10,822 nucleotides of DNA from Actinomycetota bacterium (GTDB taxonomy: Bacteria > Actinomycetota > Thermoleophilia > Gaiellales > Gaiellaceae): NCBI GenBank assembly GCA_020029625.1, contig JAIBJP010000050.1, positions 1 through 10,822 on the forward strand, given 5' to 3'. Position 1 is the first letter of the stretch; every line of letters starts with the position of its first letter. The position numbers and the translations under genes were made by a program. The notes beneath the pieces are model-generated. The model was given only the letters and a program-made list of their open reading frames with translations, did not search any database and was not told the origin of the DNA. Positions 1 to 6,877 of the stretch are shown here, in pieces.

Positions 1-1026
1 GTTCATCGCCGCATACGAGACCAGGTAGAAGAGGAGCGCGCGGCCGCCGAGCGGCGTCCCGACCGCGACGGGGATGAGCAGGAAGCCGGCATGCGAGATG
101 CTCGAGTAGGCCAGGAGGCGCTTGATGTCGGTCTGGACGAGGGCGGCGAGGTTCCCCCACGCCAGCGAGATGCAGGCGATAACCGCCAGCGCCACCGTCC
201 AGAGCCGTGCTTCGGTCGGAAAGGCGGTCACGAGGAGGCGCATCGTCACGACGAGAGCGGCCACCTTCGTCGCCGCCGACATGAACGCGGTCACGGTTGT
301 CGGCGCGCCTTGGTAGACGTCGGGCGTCCACATGTGAAAGGGAGCCGCCGACATCTTGAATGCCAGCCCCACGAGGATCAGCGCCAGCCCAATCACGAGG
401 AGCAGACGGTCGGATTCACCCGCGGCCTCGGCGATGTCGCCGAAGCCGATTGCACCTGTGGCGCCGTAGACGAAGGCGCTGCCGAAGAGGAGGATGGCCG
501 ACCCGAAACTGCCGACGATCAGGTACTTGAGGCCGGCCTCGAGCGAGGGCAGTGATTCGACGGCAATCGCGGTGAGGACGTAGAGCGAGATCGAGAACCA
601 CTCCAGCCCCAGGAACACCGTCATCAGGTTCGAGGCCGCCACGAAAAACGCCATTCCTGCGGCGGCGGAGAGGAGCAGCGCGTAGTACTCGCCCACGCGA
701 CTGCGCTCCTGGCGCTCCCAGCCGACGCTCGCTCCCACCGCCAGCAAGCCCGACCCGGCAATGAGGATCTGCGCGAGCTCCGCGAGGCGATCGCGTTGGA
801 TGGCGTCGGCGACGACACTCCTGGCGCTGTCGTCGACGGCGAAAAGGATTCCTGCCGCGATGCCCGCGCCGATGAAGCAGAGAGCTGCGACGGCCGCGCA
901 GAACGGGCGCCGCCAGCTCCACGGCAGAAACAGGGTGACCACGAGGCAGAGAGACGCCCCGCCGAGCAAGACGAGCTCCGGCGAGAGAGCGGCCCAGTCG
1001 ATCGTCGGCTGCTCGAACCGGGTCAC
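1..1026 (-). CDS. nuoN: NADH-quinone oxidoreductase subunit N (NuoN), 3' end outside window
   Basis: Membrane antiporter-like subunit of complex I, taking part in proton translocation next to NuoK and NuoM. The first 342 codons are visible and the gene runs off the left edge; the family is usually about 480 residues, so roughly 70% is present. The reading frame is open throughout and highly hydrophobic. Family landmarks: the TM5 glutamate (LEWFSISLY, E142), the TM7 lysine followed by APFHMWTPD (K224), the TM8 lysine (ATKVAA, K254), and QTDIKRLLAYSSISHAGF with H312. All the key charged residues of a proton channel are therefore present. The start is assigned to GTG at 1026 because it overlaps the nuoM stop as GTGA (positions 1023-1026), typical of translational coupling; a purine-rich GGCGGA lies upstream. 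No in-frame ATG occurs until codon 125, too far in. Identification is firm; the exact start is likely. Confidence 0.95.
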   Translation of the reverse strand, partial: MTRFEQPTIDWAALSPELVLLGGASLCLVVTLFLPWSWRRPFCAAVAALCFIGAGIAAGILFAVDDSARSVVADAIQRDRLAELAQILIAGSGLLAVGASVGWERQERSRVGEYYALLLSAAAGMAFFVAASNLMTVFLGLEWFSISLYVLTAIAVESLPSLEAGLKYLIVGSFGSAILLFGSAFVYGATGAIGFGDIAEAAGESDRLLLVIGLALILVGLAFKMSAAPFHMWTPDVYQGAPTTVTAFMSAATKVAALVVTMRLLVTAFPTEARLWTVALAVIACISLAWGNLAALVQTDIKRLLAYSSISHAGFLLIPVAVGTPLGGRALLFYLVSYAAMN

Positions 1027-2444
1027 GGAAGTCCGCCGAAGAGCTGCAGCGCGTGGTCGGTGATGACGGCCGGCCAGAAGGAGAGGAAGAGCAGGACGGC
1101 TACGAGCGGGACGATCACCCCGATCTCGGCCGGGCGAAGGTCGAGGGCCTCGACGGGCACGGCGCTGCCGACGTCCTCATGCAGGACGGCGGAAATCAGG
1201 CGCAGCATGTACATCGCGGCCAGGACGATCGCCACGGCTCCGACGACCGCCCAGCCCCAGCCCTGGGCGAAGATCCCGTTCAGGATCAGGAATTCGCCCG
1301 CGAAGGCGGTCGATCCCGGTACGGCGAGCGCGATCACCCCTGTCGTGATGAGGACGGTTGCGAGCACGGGCCGCCCGCGAGCCATGCCGCCGAGGAGCCC
1401 GAGCTGGCCCGTGGCCGTGCGCCGCTCCACTGCGCCCGCGAGCAGGAACAGCGCGGCCGAGATCAGTCCGTGGTTGACCATCTGCAGCAGAGCGCCGTCG
1501 TTCCCCGAGGCATTGGTGGCGAAGAGCCCGATCACGATCAGGTTCATCTGTGCCAGGCTGGAGTAGGCGATGACGCCGCGGAGATCCGGTGCCCGGAAAG
1601 CGAGGAGTGAGCCGTAGACGAGGCCGATCGAGGCGAGGACGAGGATCGGCACGCGCCAGTCGGAGACCGCGCCCGGAAACTGAGGGATCGCAATGGCGAG
1701 GAACCCGTAGGCGGCTGCCTTCGAGACGACGCCCGAGAGCATCCCCGCAACCTCCGGTGTCGACTCACGGTAGGCGTCGGGAAGCCAGCCATGGAAAGGC
1801 CAGAGCGGCGCCTTGATCGCAAAAGCCGCGGCGAAGCCGAGGAAGATCCAGACGCTCTGGTGACGACCGGCCTCGGCGAGGTCGAAGGATCCTGCTGAAA
1901 GGCCGGCCGCGATGATCGCGACGAGCATCAGGAGCGACCCGGCCATCGTGTAGGCGACGAACTTGAAGGTGGCGCCGAGCCGACCCGGCCCGCCCCAGAC
2001 GCCGATCAGCACGTACAGCGGGATCAGCATCGCCTCCCAGAACACGTAGAAGACGAGCAGGTCCTGGGCGGTGAAGACTCCGATCACAGCTCCTTCGAGG
2101 AAGAGCAGTAGTCCGAGATAAGCGCCCGGCCGCTCTCTCCCCACCCAGAACCCGTAGCCGATCGCGGCGGCCGAGACGAGCACGGTGAGACCGACGAGCC
2201 AGAGCGTGAAGTCCTGTAGCCCGACGTGGTAGGAGACGCCCAGATCCTCGAACCAGACCGTGTCCGTCTGGAACTGGAGCCCGCTGCGGCCGAAGTCGAA
2301 GTTGGCCGCCGTGCCGACCCAGAGGGCGAGCTCCACGAGGGCGATCAGGAGAGCGAGGCCCCCCGGCCCGCGCGTGTTCTTCCACGGTGTGATCCAGACC
2401 CAGAGAGCGCCGCCGACCGGAACGAGGATGAGTGCGGTGGTCAT
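1023..2444 (-). CDS. nuoM: NADH-quinone oxidoreductase subunit M (NuoM), divergent type
   Basis: Antiporter-like proton-pumping membrane subunit of complex I, 473 residues, close to the usual family length of about 480-510. Visible landmarks are the TM5 glutamate in FYVFWEAMLIPLY (E137), the TM7 lysine in AFAIKAPLWPFHGWLPDA (K211, H218), the TM8 lysine in VVSKAAAYG (K242), the NHGL histidine (H325), and the C-terminal GEFLIL glutamate (E384). Several normally conserved stretches differ: after WLPDA the usual H-x-EAPTAGS-type sequence is YRESTPEVAG, and the usual DIKRLIAYSSxSHMG reads DLRGVIAYSSLAQMN, so the Ser-His-Met histidine is glutamine (Q299). The gene begins 8 nt after the nuoL stop (TAG) with ATG at 2444, without a clear Shine-Dalgarno, and its TGA overlaps nuoN by 4 nt. 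The core channel residues are intact, so a working pump is expected. Confidence 0.95.
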   Translation of the reverse strand: MTTALILVPVGGALWVWITPWKNTRGPGGLALLIALVELALWVGTAANFDFGRSGLQFQTDTVWFEDLGVSYHVGLQDFTLWLVGLTVLVSAAAIGYGFWVGRERPGAYLGLLLFLEGAVIGVFTAQDLLVFYVFWEAMLIPLYVLIGVWGGPGRLGATFKFVAYTMAGSLLMLVAIIAAGLSAGSFDLAEAGRHQSVWIFLGFAAAFAIKAPLWPFHGWLPDAYRESTPEVAGMLSGVVSKAAAYGFLAIAIPQFPGAVSDWRVPILVLASIGLVYGSLLAFRAPDLRGVIAYSSLAQMNLIVIGLFATNASGNDGALLQMVNHGLISAALFLLAGAVERRTATGQLGLLGGMARGRPVLATVLITTGVIALAVPGSTAFAGEFLILNGIFAQGWGWAVVGAVAIVLAAMYMLRLISAVLHEDVGSAVPVEALDLRPAEIGVIVPLVAVLLFLSFWPAVITDHALQLFGGLP

Positions 2445-2452
2445 TTAGTCAT

Positions 2453-4351
2453 CTAGCTCACGATCAGGAAGACGAGTGCGATCACAGCCGCGCCGGCACC
2501 CAGCGCGAGCGCGTACGAGCGGACGGAGCCCGTCTGGACCGCAGAGAGGCGCCCGGAGAGCGAGCGGACGCCGCGTCCCAGCTCTCCCAGCGAGCGCAGG
2601 AAGACCGGCTCCTCGACGTACTGGAGCGCGAGCGCTGCGCTCCGCGCGGAGGGCTCGTAGAACGCGCGGTCGTAAGCAGCGTCGAAGTAGAACTTCTCCT
2701 CGAGCGTGCGAGCCGCCCACGGGTAGCGGCGGCGCAGCCGCTCGGGCAGCGGATCCGCGCGCGCCCAGATCCTCCAGGCGAGAGCGATCCCGGCCAGCGC
2801 GAGCGCGGTCGTCGCGACGACGGAGAACGTGAAGGTGACACCCGTCGCTTCCTCCGCGGACTCGGCGACCGGGTGCAGCCAGTCGTCGACGAGTGTCCAG
2901 CCCCACGGAACCTGGAGGAACCCGCCGACCACTGCAAGGACCGTCAGGAGGCCCACCGGCCAGGCCATCGCCAGCCCGCATTCGAAGCCCGGTACGTGCA
3001 GGTGCTCGCGCGCAAAGGCGCTGAGCTCGCCCCGGAAGACGATAAAGAGGAGCCGGAATGTGTAGAGCGCGGTGAGGAAGGCGCCGAAGGCGGCGACGCC
3101 CCAGAGCGCCCAGCCGAGCGTGCCCGCGTTCGCGGCGCTGCCGAGGATCGAGTCCTTGGAGAAGAAGCCGGCGAACGGCGGCACGGCGGCGAGCGCGAGC
3201 GCGCCGACGAGGAAGGCGCGGTAGGTGAACGGGAGCCGGCGTGCCAGGCCGCCCATGCGGCGGATGTCCTGCTCGTCGGAGAGGGCGTGGATCACGATGC
3301 CGGCTGCCATGAAGAGGAGCGCCTTGAAGAAGGCGTGCGTCATCAAGTGGAAGAGGCCGGCCCCGTAGGCGCCCAGTCCGACGGCGACGAACATGTAGCC
3401 GATCTGGCTCATGGTCGAGTAGGCGATGACGCGCTTGATGTCCGTCTGCACGAGCGCGATGAGGCCCGCCACCAGGATCGTGATCGCGCCGAGGATGCCG
3501 GCCAGGTGCTGGATGTCGGGCGCCAGCTCGAACAGGACGTGCGTGCGGGCGATCAGGTAGACGCCTGCGGTGACCATCGTTGCGGCATGGATGAGGGCGG
3601 AGACCGGCGTCGGACCCTCCATTGCGTCCGGAAGCCAGGTGTGGAGCGGTATCTGGGCCGACTTGGCGACTGCGCCGCCGAGCAGGCCGAGGGCGATCAG
3701 CACCGCGACGGGGGATGACTTCTCGGCGATCCCGTCCTGGAAGACCACGCGGAAGTCGAGGGATCCCGCTCGCTGGATGAGCGGGAAGAGCGCGAGCGCG
3801 AAGGTGGCGTCGCCGATCGCGTTCATGACGAAGGCCTTCTTGCCGGCCGCCACCGCGGTAGAGCGGACGTGCCAGAAGTTGATCAGAAGGTACGAGGACA
3901 GCCCGACCAATCCCCAGCCCGCGAGCAGCAGCAGCAGGTTGCCCGACTGGACGAGGAGGAGCATCGAGAAGACGAAGAGCGCCTTGTAAGCGTGGTAGCG
4001 CCGCTCCTCCGGATCGCCGTGCATGTAGCCGACGGCGTAGGAGAGGATCAGGAATCCCACCCCCGAGACGACGAGCATCATGAAAACCGAGAGCGGGTCG
4101 ACGAGGATCTCGGCGCCGAACTCGAAGTTGCCCGCCGAGAGCCAGGTCCAGAGCGTCGAATAGTGGGCCCGCTCGTCGGGGCTCTCCCCGAGCAACGCCA
4201 AGAACGCGATCAGCGAGCAGACGAAGGACACGAGCGTCGAGCCCGAGGCGATGAGCCCGGCGTGGAAGCGGCTGATCCGCTGGCCCAGGAGGGCAATGAG
4301 GAGGACTCCGCCCAAGGGCGCGAAGAGCGCGATCCAGGCGGCGGGGATCAT
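2453..4351 (-). CDS. nuoL: NADH-quinone oxidoreductase subunit L (NuoL), TM5 glutamate replaced by glycine
   Basis: The most distal antiporter-like proton-pumping subunit of complex I, 632 residues, of normal length. The N-terminal domain holds DPLSVFMML and the proton-antiporter core: K230 (AVAKSAQIPLHTWLPDAMEG), H254 in SALIHAATMVTAG, K306 (TDIKRVIAYSTMSQIGYM), H339 and K343 (MTHAFFKALLFMAAG), and the GFFSKD motif with K399-D400. The last 100 or so residues contain the KFYFDAAYDR and LSAVQTGSVRSYAL signatures of the long lateral helix and final TM helix. The oddity is in TM5: the family has Trp-Glu-x-Val-Gly, but here residues 146-150 are W-G-L-V-G, with codon GGA at 3911-3913. ATG at 4351 is the natural NuoL start; no good Shine-Dalgarno is seen before it, and a 181-nt spacer separates it from nuoK. 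Confidence 0.96.
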   Translation of the reverse strand: MIPAAWIALFAPLGGVLLIALLGQRISRFHAGLIASGSTLVSFVCSLIAFLALLGESPDERAHYSTLWTWLSAGNFEFGAEILVDPLSVFMMLVVSGVGFLILSYAVGYMHGDPEERRYHAYKALFVFSMLLLVQSGNLLLLLAGWGLVGLSSYLLINFWHVRSTAVAAGKKAFVMNAIGDATFALALFPLIQRAGSLDFRVVFQDGIAEKSSPVAVLIALGLLGGAVAKSAQIPLHTWLPDAMEGPTPVSALIHAATMVTAGVYLIARTHVLFELAPDIQHLAGILGAITILVAGLIALVQTDIKRVIAYSTMSQIGYMFVAVGLGAYGAGLFHLMTHAFFKALLFMAAGIVIHALSDEQDIRRMGGLARRLPFTYRAFLVGALALAAVPPFAGFFSKDSILGSAANAGTLGWALWGVAAFGAFLTALYTFRLLFIVFRGELSAFAREHLHVPGFECGLAMAWPVGLLTVLAVVGGFLQVPWGWTLVDDWLHPVAESAEEATGVTFTFSVVATTALALAGIALAWRIWARADPLPERLRRRYPWAARTLEEKFYFDAAYDRAFYEPSARSAALALQYVEEPVFLRSLGELGRGVRSLSGRLSAVQTGSVRSYALALGAGAAVIALVFLIVS

Positions 4352-4532
4352 CCGCGATGATCCGTCCGGTGACGTTGCCGAGCTTCTGGCGCGCGAAAGG
4401 CACTACGCGTCCGCGTTGAGTTACACGCAGAGCCCGCGTCATTCTGAACGCGGATGCGCACGTGGGCGACCGAGGACGTCGCCTGGCGACGCTTTGCAGC
4501 CGCCCAGAAGCCGGAGGACGTTGCCGGGTGGG
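4352..4532 (-). other. 181-nt nuoK-nuoL spacer rich in inverted repeats
   Basis: This is the longest non-coding gap of the window and lies inside a cluster whose other junctions are overlaps or short gaps. Seen directly: an 8-bp inverted repeat GCTTCTGG/CCAGAAGC (4382-4389 and 4504-4511) that would close the middle of the spacer; a 15-nt near-perfect palindrome (4477-4491); an alternative 6-bp stem 4465-4470 with 4478-4483 that shares one arm with the palindrome; two adjacent hairpins at 4434-4453 and 4410-4431, both with 8-nt loops; and a 10-nt direct repeat GACGTTGCCG at 4371-4380 and 4518-4527. No U-run follows any hairpin, so it is not a factor-independent terminator. No promoter match is convincing. 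A 62-codon ORF (4348-4536) spans it. A processing, stability or translational control element is possible but unproven; some of these matches are expected by chance in GC-rich DNA. Confidence 0.6.
4410..4453 (-). repeat. Tandem hairpins in the nuoK-nuoL spacer
   Basis: Two neighbouring stem-loops, read on the transcribed (minus) strand. The first pairs CCGCGT with ACGCGG around an 8-nt loop (4434-4453). The second pairs TCTGCGT with ACGCGGA around an 8-nt loop (4410-4431), with one G-U wobble. The arms share the ACGCGG word, so cross-pairing between the two is also possible. They are separated by 2 nt. Their similarity in size and arm sequence is the reason for listing them; function is unknown. 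Confidence 0.4.
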
Positions 4533-4841
4533 TCATCCTCTAAGCGATGTCAGCCTGTCGACGTCCAGCTCAACCCGCTGGCGCGAGACCGCCACGATCA
4601 GACCGAGCCCCACGACCGCCTCCGCCGCGGCTACGACCATGACGGTGAGCGCGAAGATCTGCCCGTCGCCGTTGCCCGCGTGGCGGGAGAAGGCGAGGAG
4701 CGCCAGGTTCCCCGCGTTCAGCATGATCTCGAGAGCCAGCAGGATGATGAGCGGACTTCGCCTGATGAGCACGCCGAAAGCCCCCGTGGCGAAGAGGAGC
4801 ACCGAGACGACGAGGTAGGCGGCGACGCTAGGGCCTGTCAT
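4533..4841 (-). CDS. nuoK: NADH-quinone oxidoreductase subunit K (NuoK)
   Basis: Small membrane subunit of complex I with three TM helices, sitting between NuoJ and NuoN and carrying part of the central hydrophilic axis through the membrane arm. It has 102 residues, the standard length. The two family glutamates are visible: E38 in LLALEIMLNAGNLALLAF and E74 in VVAAAEAVVGLGLI. The C-terminal tail VSRQRVELDVDRL is typical. The ATG at 4841 shares one base with the nuoJ stop (TGATG), so translation is probably coupled to nuoJ; longer upstream frames in this register are arginine-rich shadow sequence inside nuoJ and were discarded. The stop TGA at 4533-4535 is overlapped by an ATG (ATGA) that opens the 62-codon ORF crossing the following spacer. 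Confidence 0.97.
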   Translation of the reverse strand: MTGPSVAAYLVVSVLLFATGAFGVLIRRSPLIILLALEIMLNAGNLALLAFSRHAGNGDGQIFALTVMVVAAAEAVVGLGLIVAVSRQRVELDVDRLTSLRG

Positions 4842-5371
4842 CAGCCTCGGCGCTCCCGCGGGACGGCTGTCCCGAGGATGACCCCGCCCACCGCGGCCAC
4901 GAGCAGCACGATCGACGTGACCTCGAACGCGAGCAGGTGCGGGCCGAGGAAGAGCCGGCCGATCTCGCTCGGCGAGCCGAACGTCGCCGGAATCTCGGCC
5001 GCGTTCGCGAGCCGGTCGCCCGCCTTCAGCGCCACGACGACGACGACCTCGACCGCGATCGCTCCCGCGGCGACGATTGCGGCCACGGACTGGAGCGTCG
5101 GGCCGCCCGCCCACGGCGCGTCCGCCCGCCCGCCGAGGTAGGCGATGACGAAGAGAAACATGACGACGATCGCGCCGGCGTACACGAGCACCTGAGCGGC
5201 CGCGACGAACTCGGCCGCGAGGATCAGGTACAGCACCGCCAGTGAGGCGAGGTTGACGATCAGCGCGAGCGCACTGAAGAACGGGTTGGAGAAGAGGACG
5301 ACCGCGATGCCCGACGAGAGCAGTGCCGCTGCCGCGAGCACCCAGACGACCCAGACGAGAAAGTCTTCCAT
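4841..5371 (-). CDS. nuoJ: NADH-quinone oxidoreductase subunit J (NuoJ)
   Basis: Membrane subunit of complex I, 176 residues with about five TM helices, located beside NuoH, A and K. The diagnostic stretch is FVAAAQVLVYAGAIVVMFLF (residues 55-74), whose glycine-containing TM3 is known in the family to form a flexible pi-bulge that changes shape during turnover. A second conserved piece is FEVTSIVLLVAAVGG (residues 149-163). ATG at 5371 gives the usual MEDFLxW-type N-terminus; a longer in-frame reading up to 5548 is arginine/serine-rich shadow within nuoI and is rejected. It starts 16 nt after the nuoI stop, with no strong Shine-Dalgarno in that gap, and ends by sharing one base with nuoK. Confidence 0.96.
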   Translation of the reverse strand: MEDFLVWVVWVLAAAALLSSGIAVVLFSNPFFSALALIVNLASLAVLYLILAAEFVAAAQVLVYAGAIVVMFLFVIAYLGGRADAPWAGGPTLQSVAAIVAAGAIAVEVVVVVALKAGDRLANAAEIPATFGSPSEIGRLFLGPHLLAFEVTSIVLLVAAVGGVILGTAVPRERRG

Positions 5372-5387
5372 CAGCGGCCGGTCGCCA

Positions 5388-5885
5388 CTAGCTTTCCGCC
5401 TTCCAGACGGGGATGGGCGTGTCGTAGAGGTCGCGGTCCGCGACGGGTACCCGCTTGACCGGCTCGGCGAGCAGCATGTCCTTCGTGTAGATGAGGTCGT
5501 CGCGCGAGTACTCCGAGATCTCGTACTCCGCCTCGAGCGTGATCGCATCGAATGGGCAGGCGAGCTCGCAGTACCCGCAGAAGATGCAGCGCGAGAGGTT
5601 GATCTCGTAGATCCGCGCGTACCGCTCCCCCGGGGAGACCCTGTTGTCGGGGGTGTTCTCGGCCGCGACGACGCGGATGCAGTCGGCCGGACAGGCGGCT
5701 GCGCAGAGTGAGCAGCCGACGCATTTCTCGAGCCCGTTCTGGTGACGCCACAGCCGATGGCGGCCGCGGAAGCGCGGGTAGACCGGCCGCTTGAACTCGG
5801 GGTACTGCTGCGTGATCGGCTTCTTGAAGATCTGCCGGAAGGTGACGGCGAAGCCCTTCAGAGACTCGAGCGGCTGCGGGCTCAC
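5388..5885 (-). CDS. nuoI: NADH-quinone oxidoreductase subunit I (NuoI), 2x[4Fe-4S] ferredoxin-like
   Basis: Peripheral-arm subunit carrying clusters N6a and N6b, which pass electrons from NuoG to N2 near the quinone site. It has 165 residues. The two CxxCxxCxxxC motifs are complete: C55, C58, C61 and C65 (EKCVGCSLCAAACPADCI), and C100, C103, C106 and C110 (SRCIFCGYCELACPFDAITLE). The ferredoxin arrangement pairs the first three cysteines of each motif with the fourth of the other. An extra cysteine, C69, follows the first motif, as is common in the family. The start is GTG at 5885, overlapping the nuoH stop by 4 nt (GTGA); the Shine-Dalgarno is weak, suggesting coupling to nuoH. Longer in-frame readings upstream to 6851 are shadow of nuoH and lack family similarity. 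Confidence 0.97.
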   Translation of the reverse strand: MSPQPLESLKGFAVTFRQIFKKPITQQYPEFKRPVYPRFRGRHRLWRHQNGLEKCVGCSLCAAACPADCIRVVAAENTPDNRVSPGERYARIYEINLSRCIFCGYCELACPFDAITLEAEYEISEYSRDDLIYTKDMLLAEPVKRVPVADRDLYDTPIPVWKAES

Positions 5886-6877
5886 AACGCGACCACCAGG
5901 ACCGCCGTGACGACCGCGTTGATCGTCGCGACCGGGAGGAGCACCTTCCACCCGAAGCGCATCAGCTGGTCGTAGCGGAGGCGCGGGAGAGTGGCGCGAA
6001 GCCACATGAACACAAAGATGAAGCCGGCCAGCTTGATCAGGAACCAGATCGGGCCGGGCAGCACGGGGCCGCCCCAGGCCCCGAGGAAGAGGGTTACCGC
6101 CAGCCCGGAGAGAGTGATCATGTTGATGTACTCGGCCATCGAGAAGAGGCCGAAGCGCATGCCCCCGTACTCCGTTTGGTAGCCGGCCACGAGCTCGGTG
6201 TCCGCTTCCGGTAGGTCGAACGGTGGACGGTTCGTCTCGGCGATCCCGGCGATGAAGAAGACGACGAGGCCTACGAACTGGGGCCCCGCGTACCAGATCG
6301 TCTCCTGCTGCTTGACGGCGATCTCGACGAGCGAAAGCGAGCCGGCCATGATCACGACGCCGAGCACCGAGAGCGCGAGCGAGACCTCGTAGGAGACGAG
6401 TTGCGCCGCCGTGCGCATGGAGCCCAGCAGCGAGTACTTCGACTCGCTCGCCCACCCGCCGACGAGGAAGGCGTAGATGCCGATCGCGCCGAGCGAGAAG
6501 AGCAGCACGAGCCCGATGGACACGTTCACCACCCAGCCGGTGACGTCGTAGGGCCCGATGTGCCAGACGGGGCCGAACGGGATGACACTGAAAGCCGCCA
6601 GCGCCGTGAAGGCGGCAACCGCCGGGGCGGTGATGTAGAGAACGTCCACGGCGCTCGCCGGGAAGAAGCTCTCCTTGCGCAGGAGCTTGACGAGGTCCGC
6701 AATCGGCTGGAGGAGGCCGAACGGGCCTGCCCGGTTGGGCCCGTAGCGGTTCTGCATCCGCCCGAGGAGTTTGCGTTCCACCCACGTCAGGTACGCGAAG
6801 GCTCCCAGGACGAGGTTGATGATCAGGAATGCCTTGATCAGGTCGATCCACCAGGGCTGATTCAGGGGCTCAGGCAC
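5882..6877 (-). CDS. nuoH: NADH-quinone oxidoreductase subunit H (NuoH)
   Basis: Eight-TM membrane subunit forming the interface with the peripheral arm, the quinone entry channel and the start of the proton path. With the GTG start at 6877 it has 331 residues, a normal length. Conserved parts visible: ERKLLGRMQNRYGPNR (residues 34-49), GLLQPIADLVKLLRKE (54-69), SESKYSLLGSMRTAAQLVSYE (144-164), and ETNRPPFDLPEADTELVAGY (214-233). The last usually reads EAExEL; here D226 stands in for the middle glutamate, a conservative change. The GTG at 6877 is preferred because a GAGG (6884-6887) sits 6 nt upstream and the start overlaps the nuoG stop by 8 nt. A TTG at 6901 would add eight residues (MPPGSRSR) and has a poorly spaced Shine-Dalgarno. 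Confidence 0.96.
   Translation of the reverse strand: MPEPLNQPWWIDLIKAFLIINLVLGAFAYLTWVERKLLGRMQNRYGPNRAGPFGLLQPIADLVKLLRKESFFPASAVDVLYITAPAVAAFTALAAFSVIPFGPVWHIGPYDVTGWVVNVSIGLVLLFSLGAIGIYAFLVGGWASESKYSLLGSMRTAAQLVSYEVSLALSVLGVVIMAGSLSLVEIAVKQQETIWYAGPQFVGLVVFFIAGIAETNRPPFDLPEADTELVAGYQTEYGGMRFGLFSMAEYINMITLSGLAVTLFLGAWGGPVLPGPIWFLIKLAGFIFVFMWLRATLPRLRYDQLMRFGWKVLLPVATINAVVTAVLVVAL

Noticed and set aside
2444..2452. A second ATG right after the nuoL stop (ATG ACT AAA TGA), overlapping the nuoM start
   Set aside because: It is out of frame with nuoM and would encode only three residues; it is most likely coincidental, though it could help ribosomes re-start at nuoM.
2432..3718. A 428-codon plus-strand frame opposite nuoL
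   Set aside because: Very rich in Arg, Glu, Asp and Gly as expected from the complement of a hydrophobic GC-rich gene; no motif.
2445..4442. A 665-codon minus-strand frame overlapping nuoL in another register
   Set aside because: Arginine- and proline-rich out-of-frame reading; the NuoL frame holds all family residues. Its upstream part only covers the nuoK-nuoL spacer.
4410..4453. Possible tRNA or factor-independent terminator in the nuoK-nuoL spacer
   Set aside because: No T-loop/anticodon arrangement of a tRNA can be drawn, and no U-run follows the hairpins.
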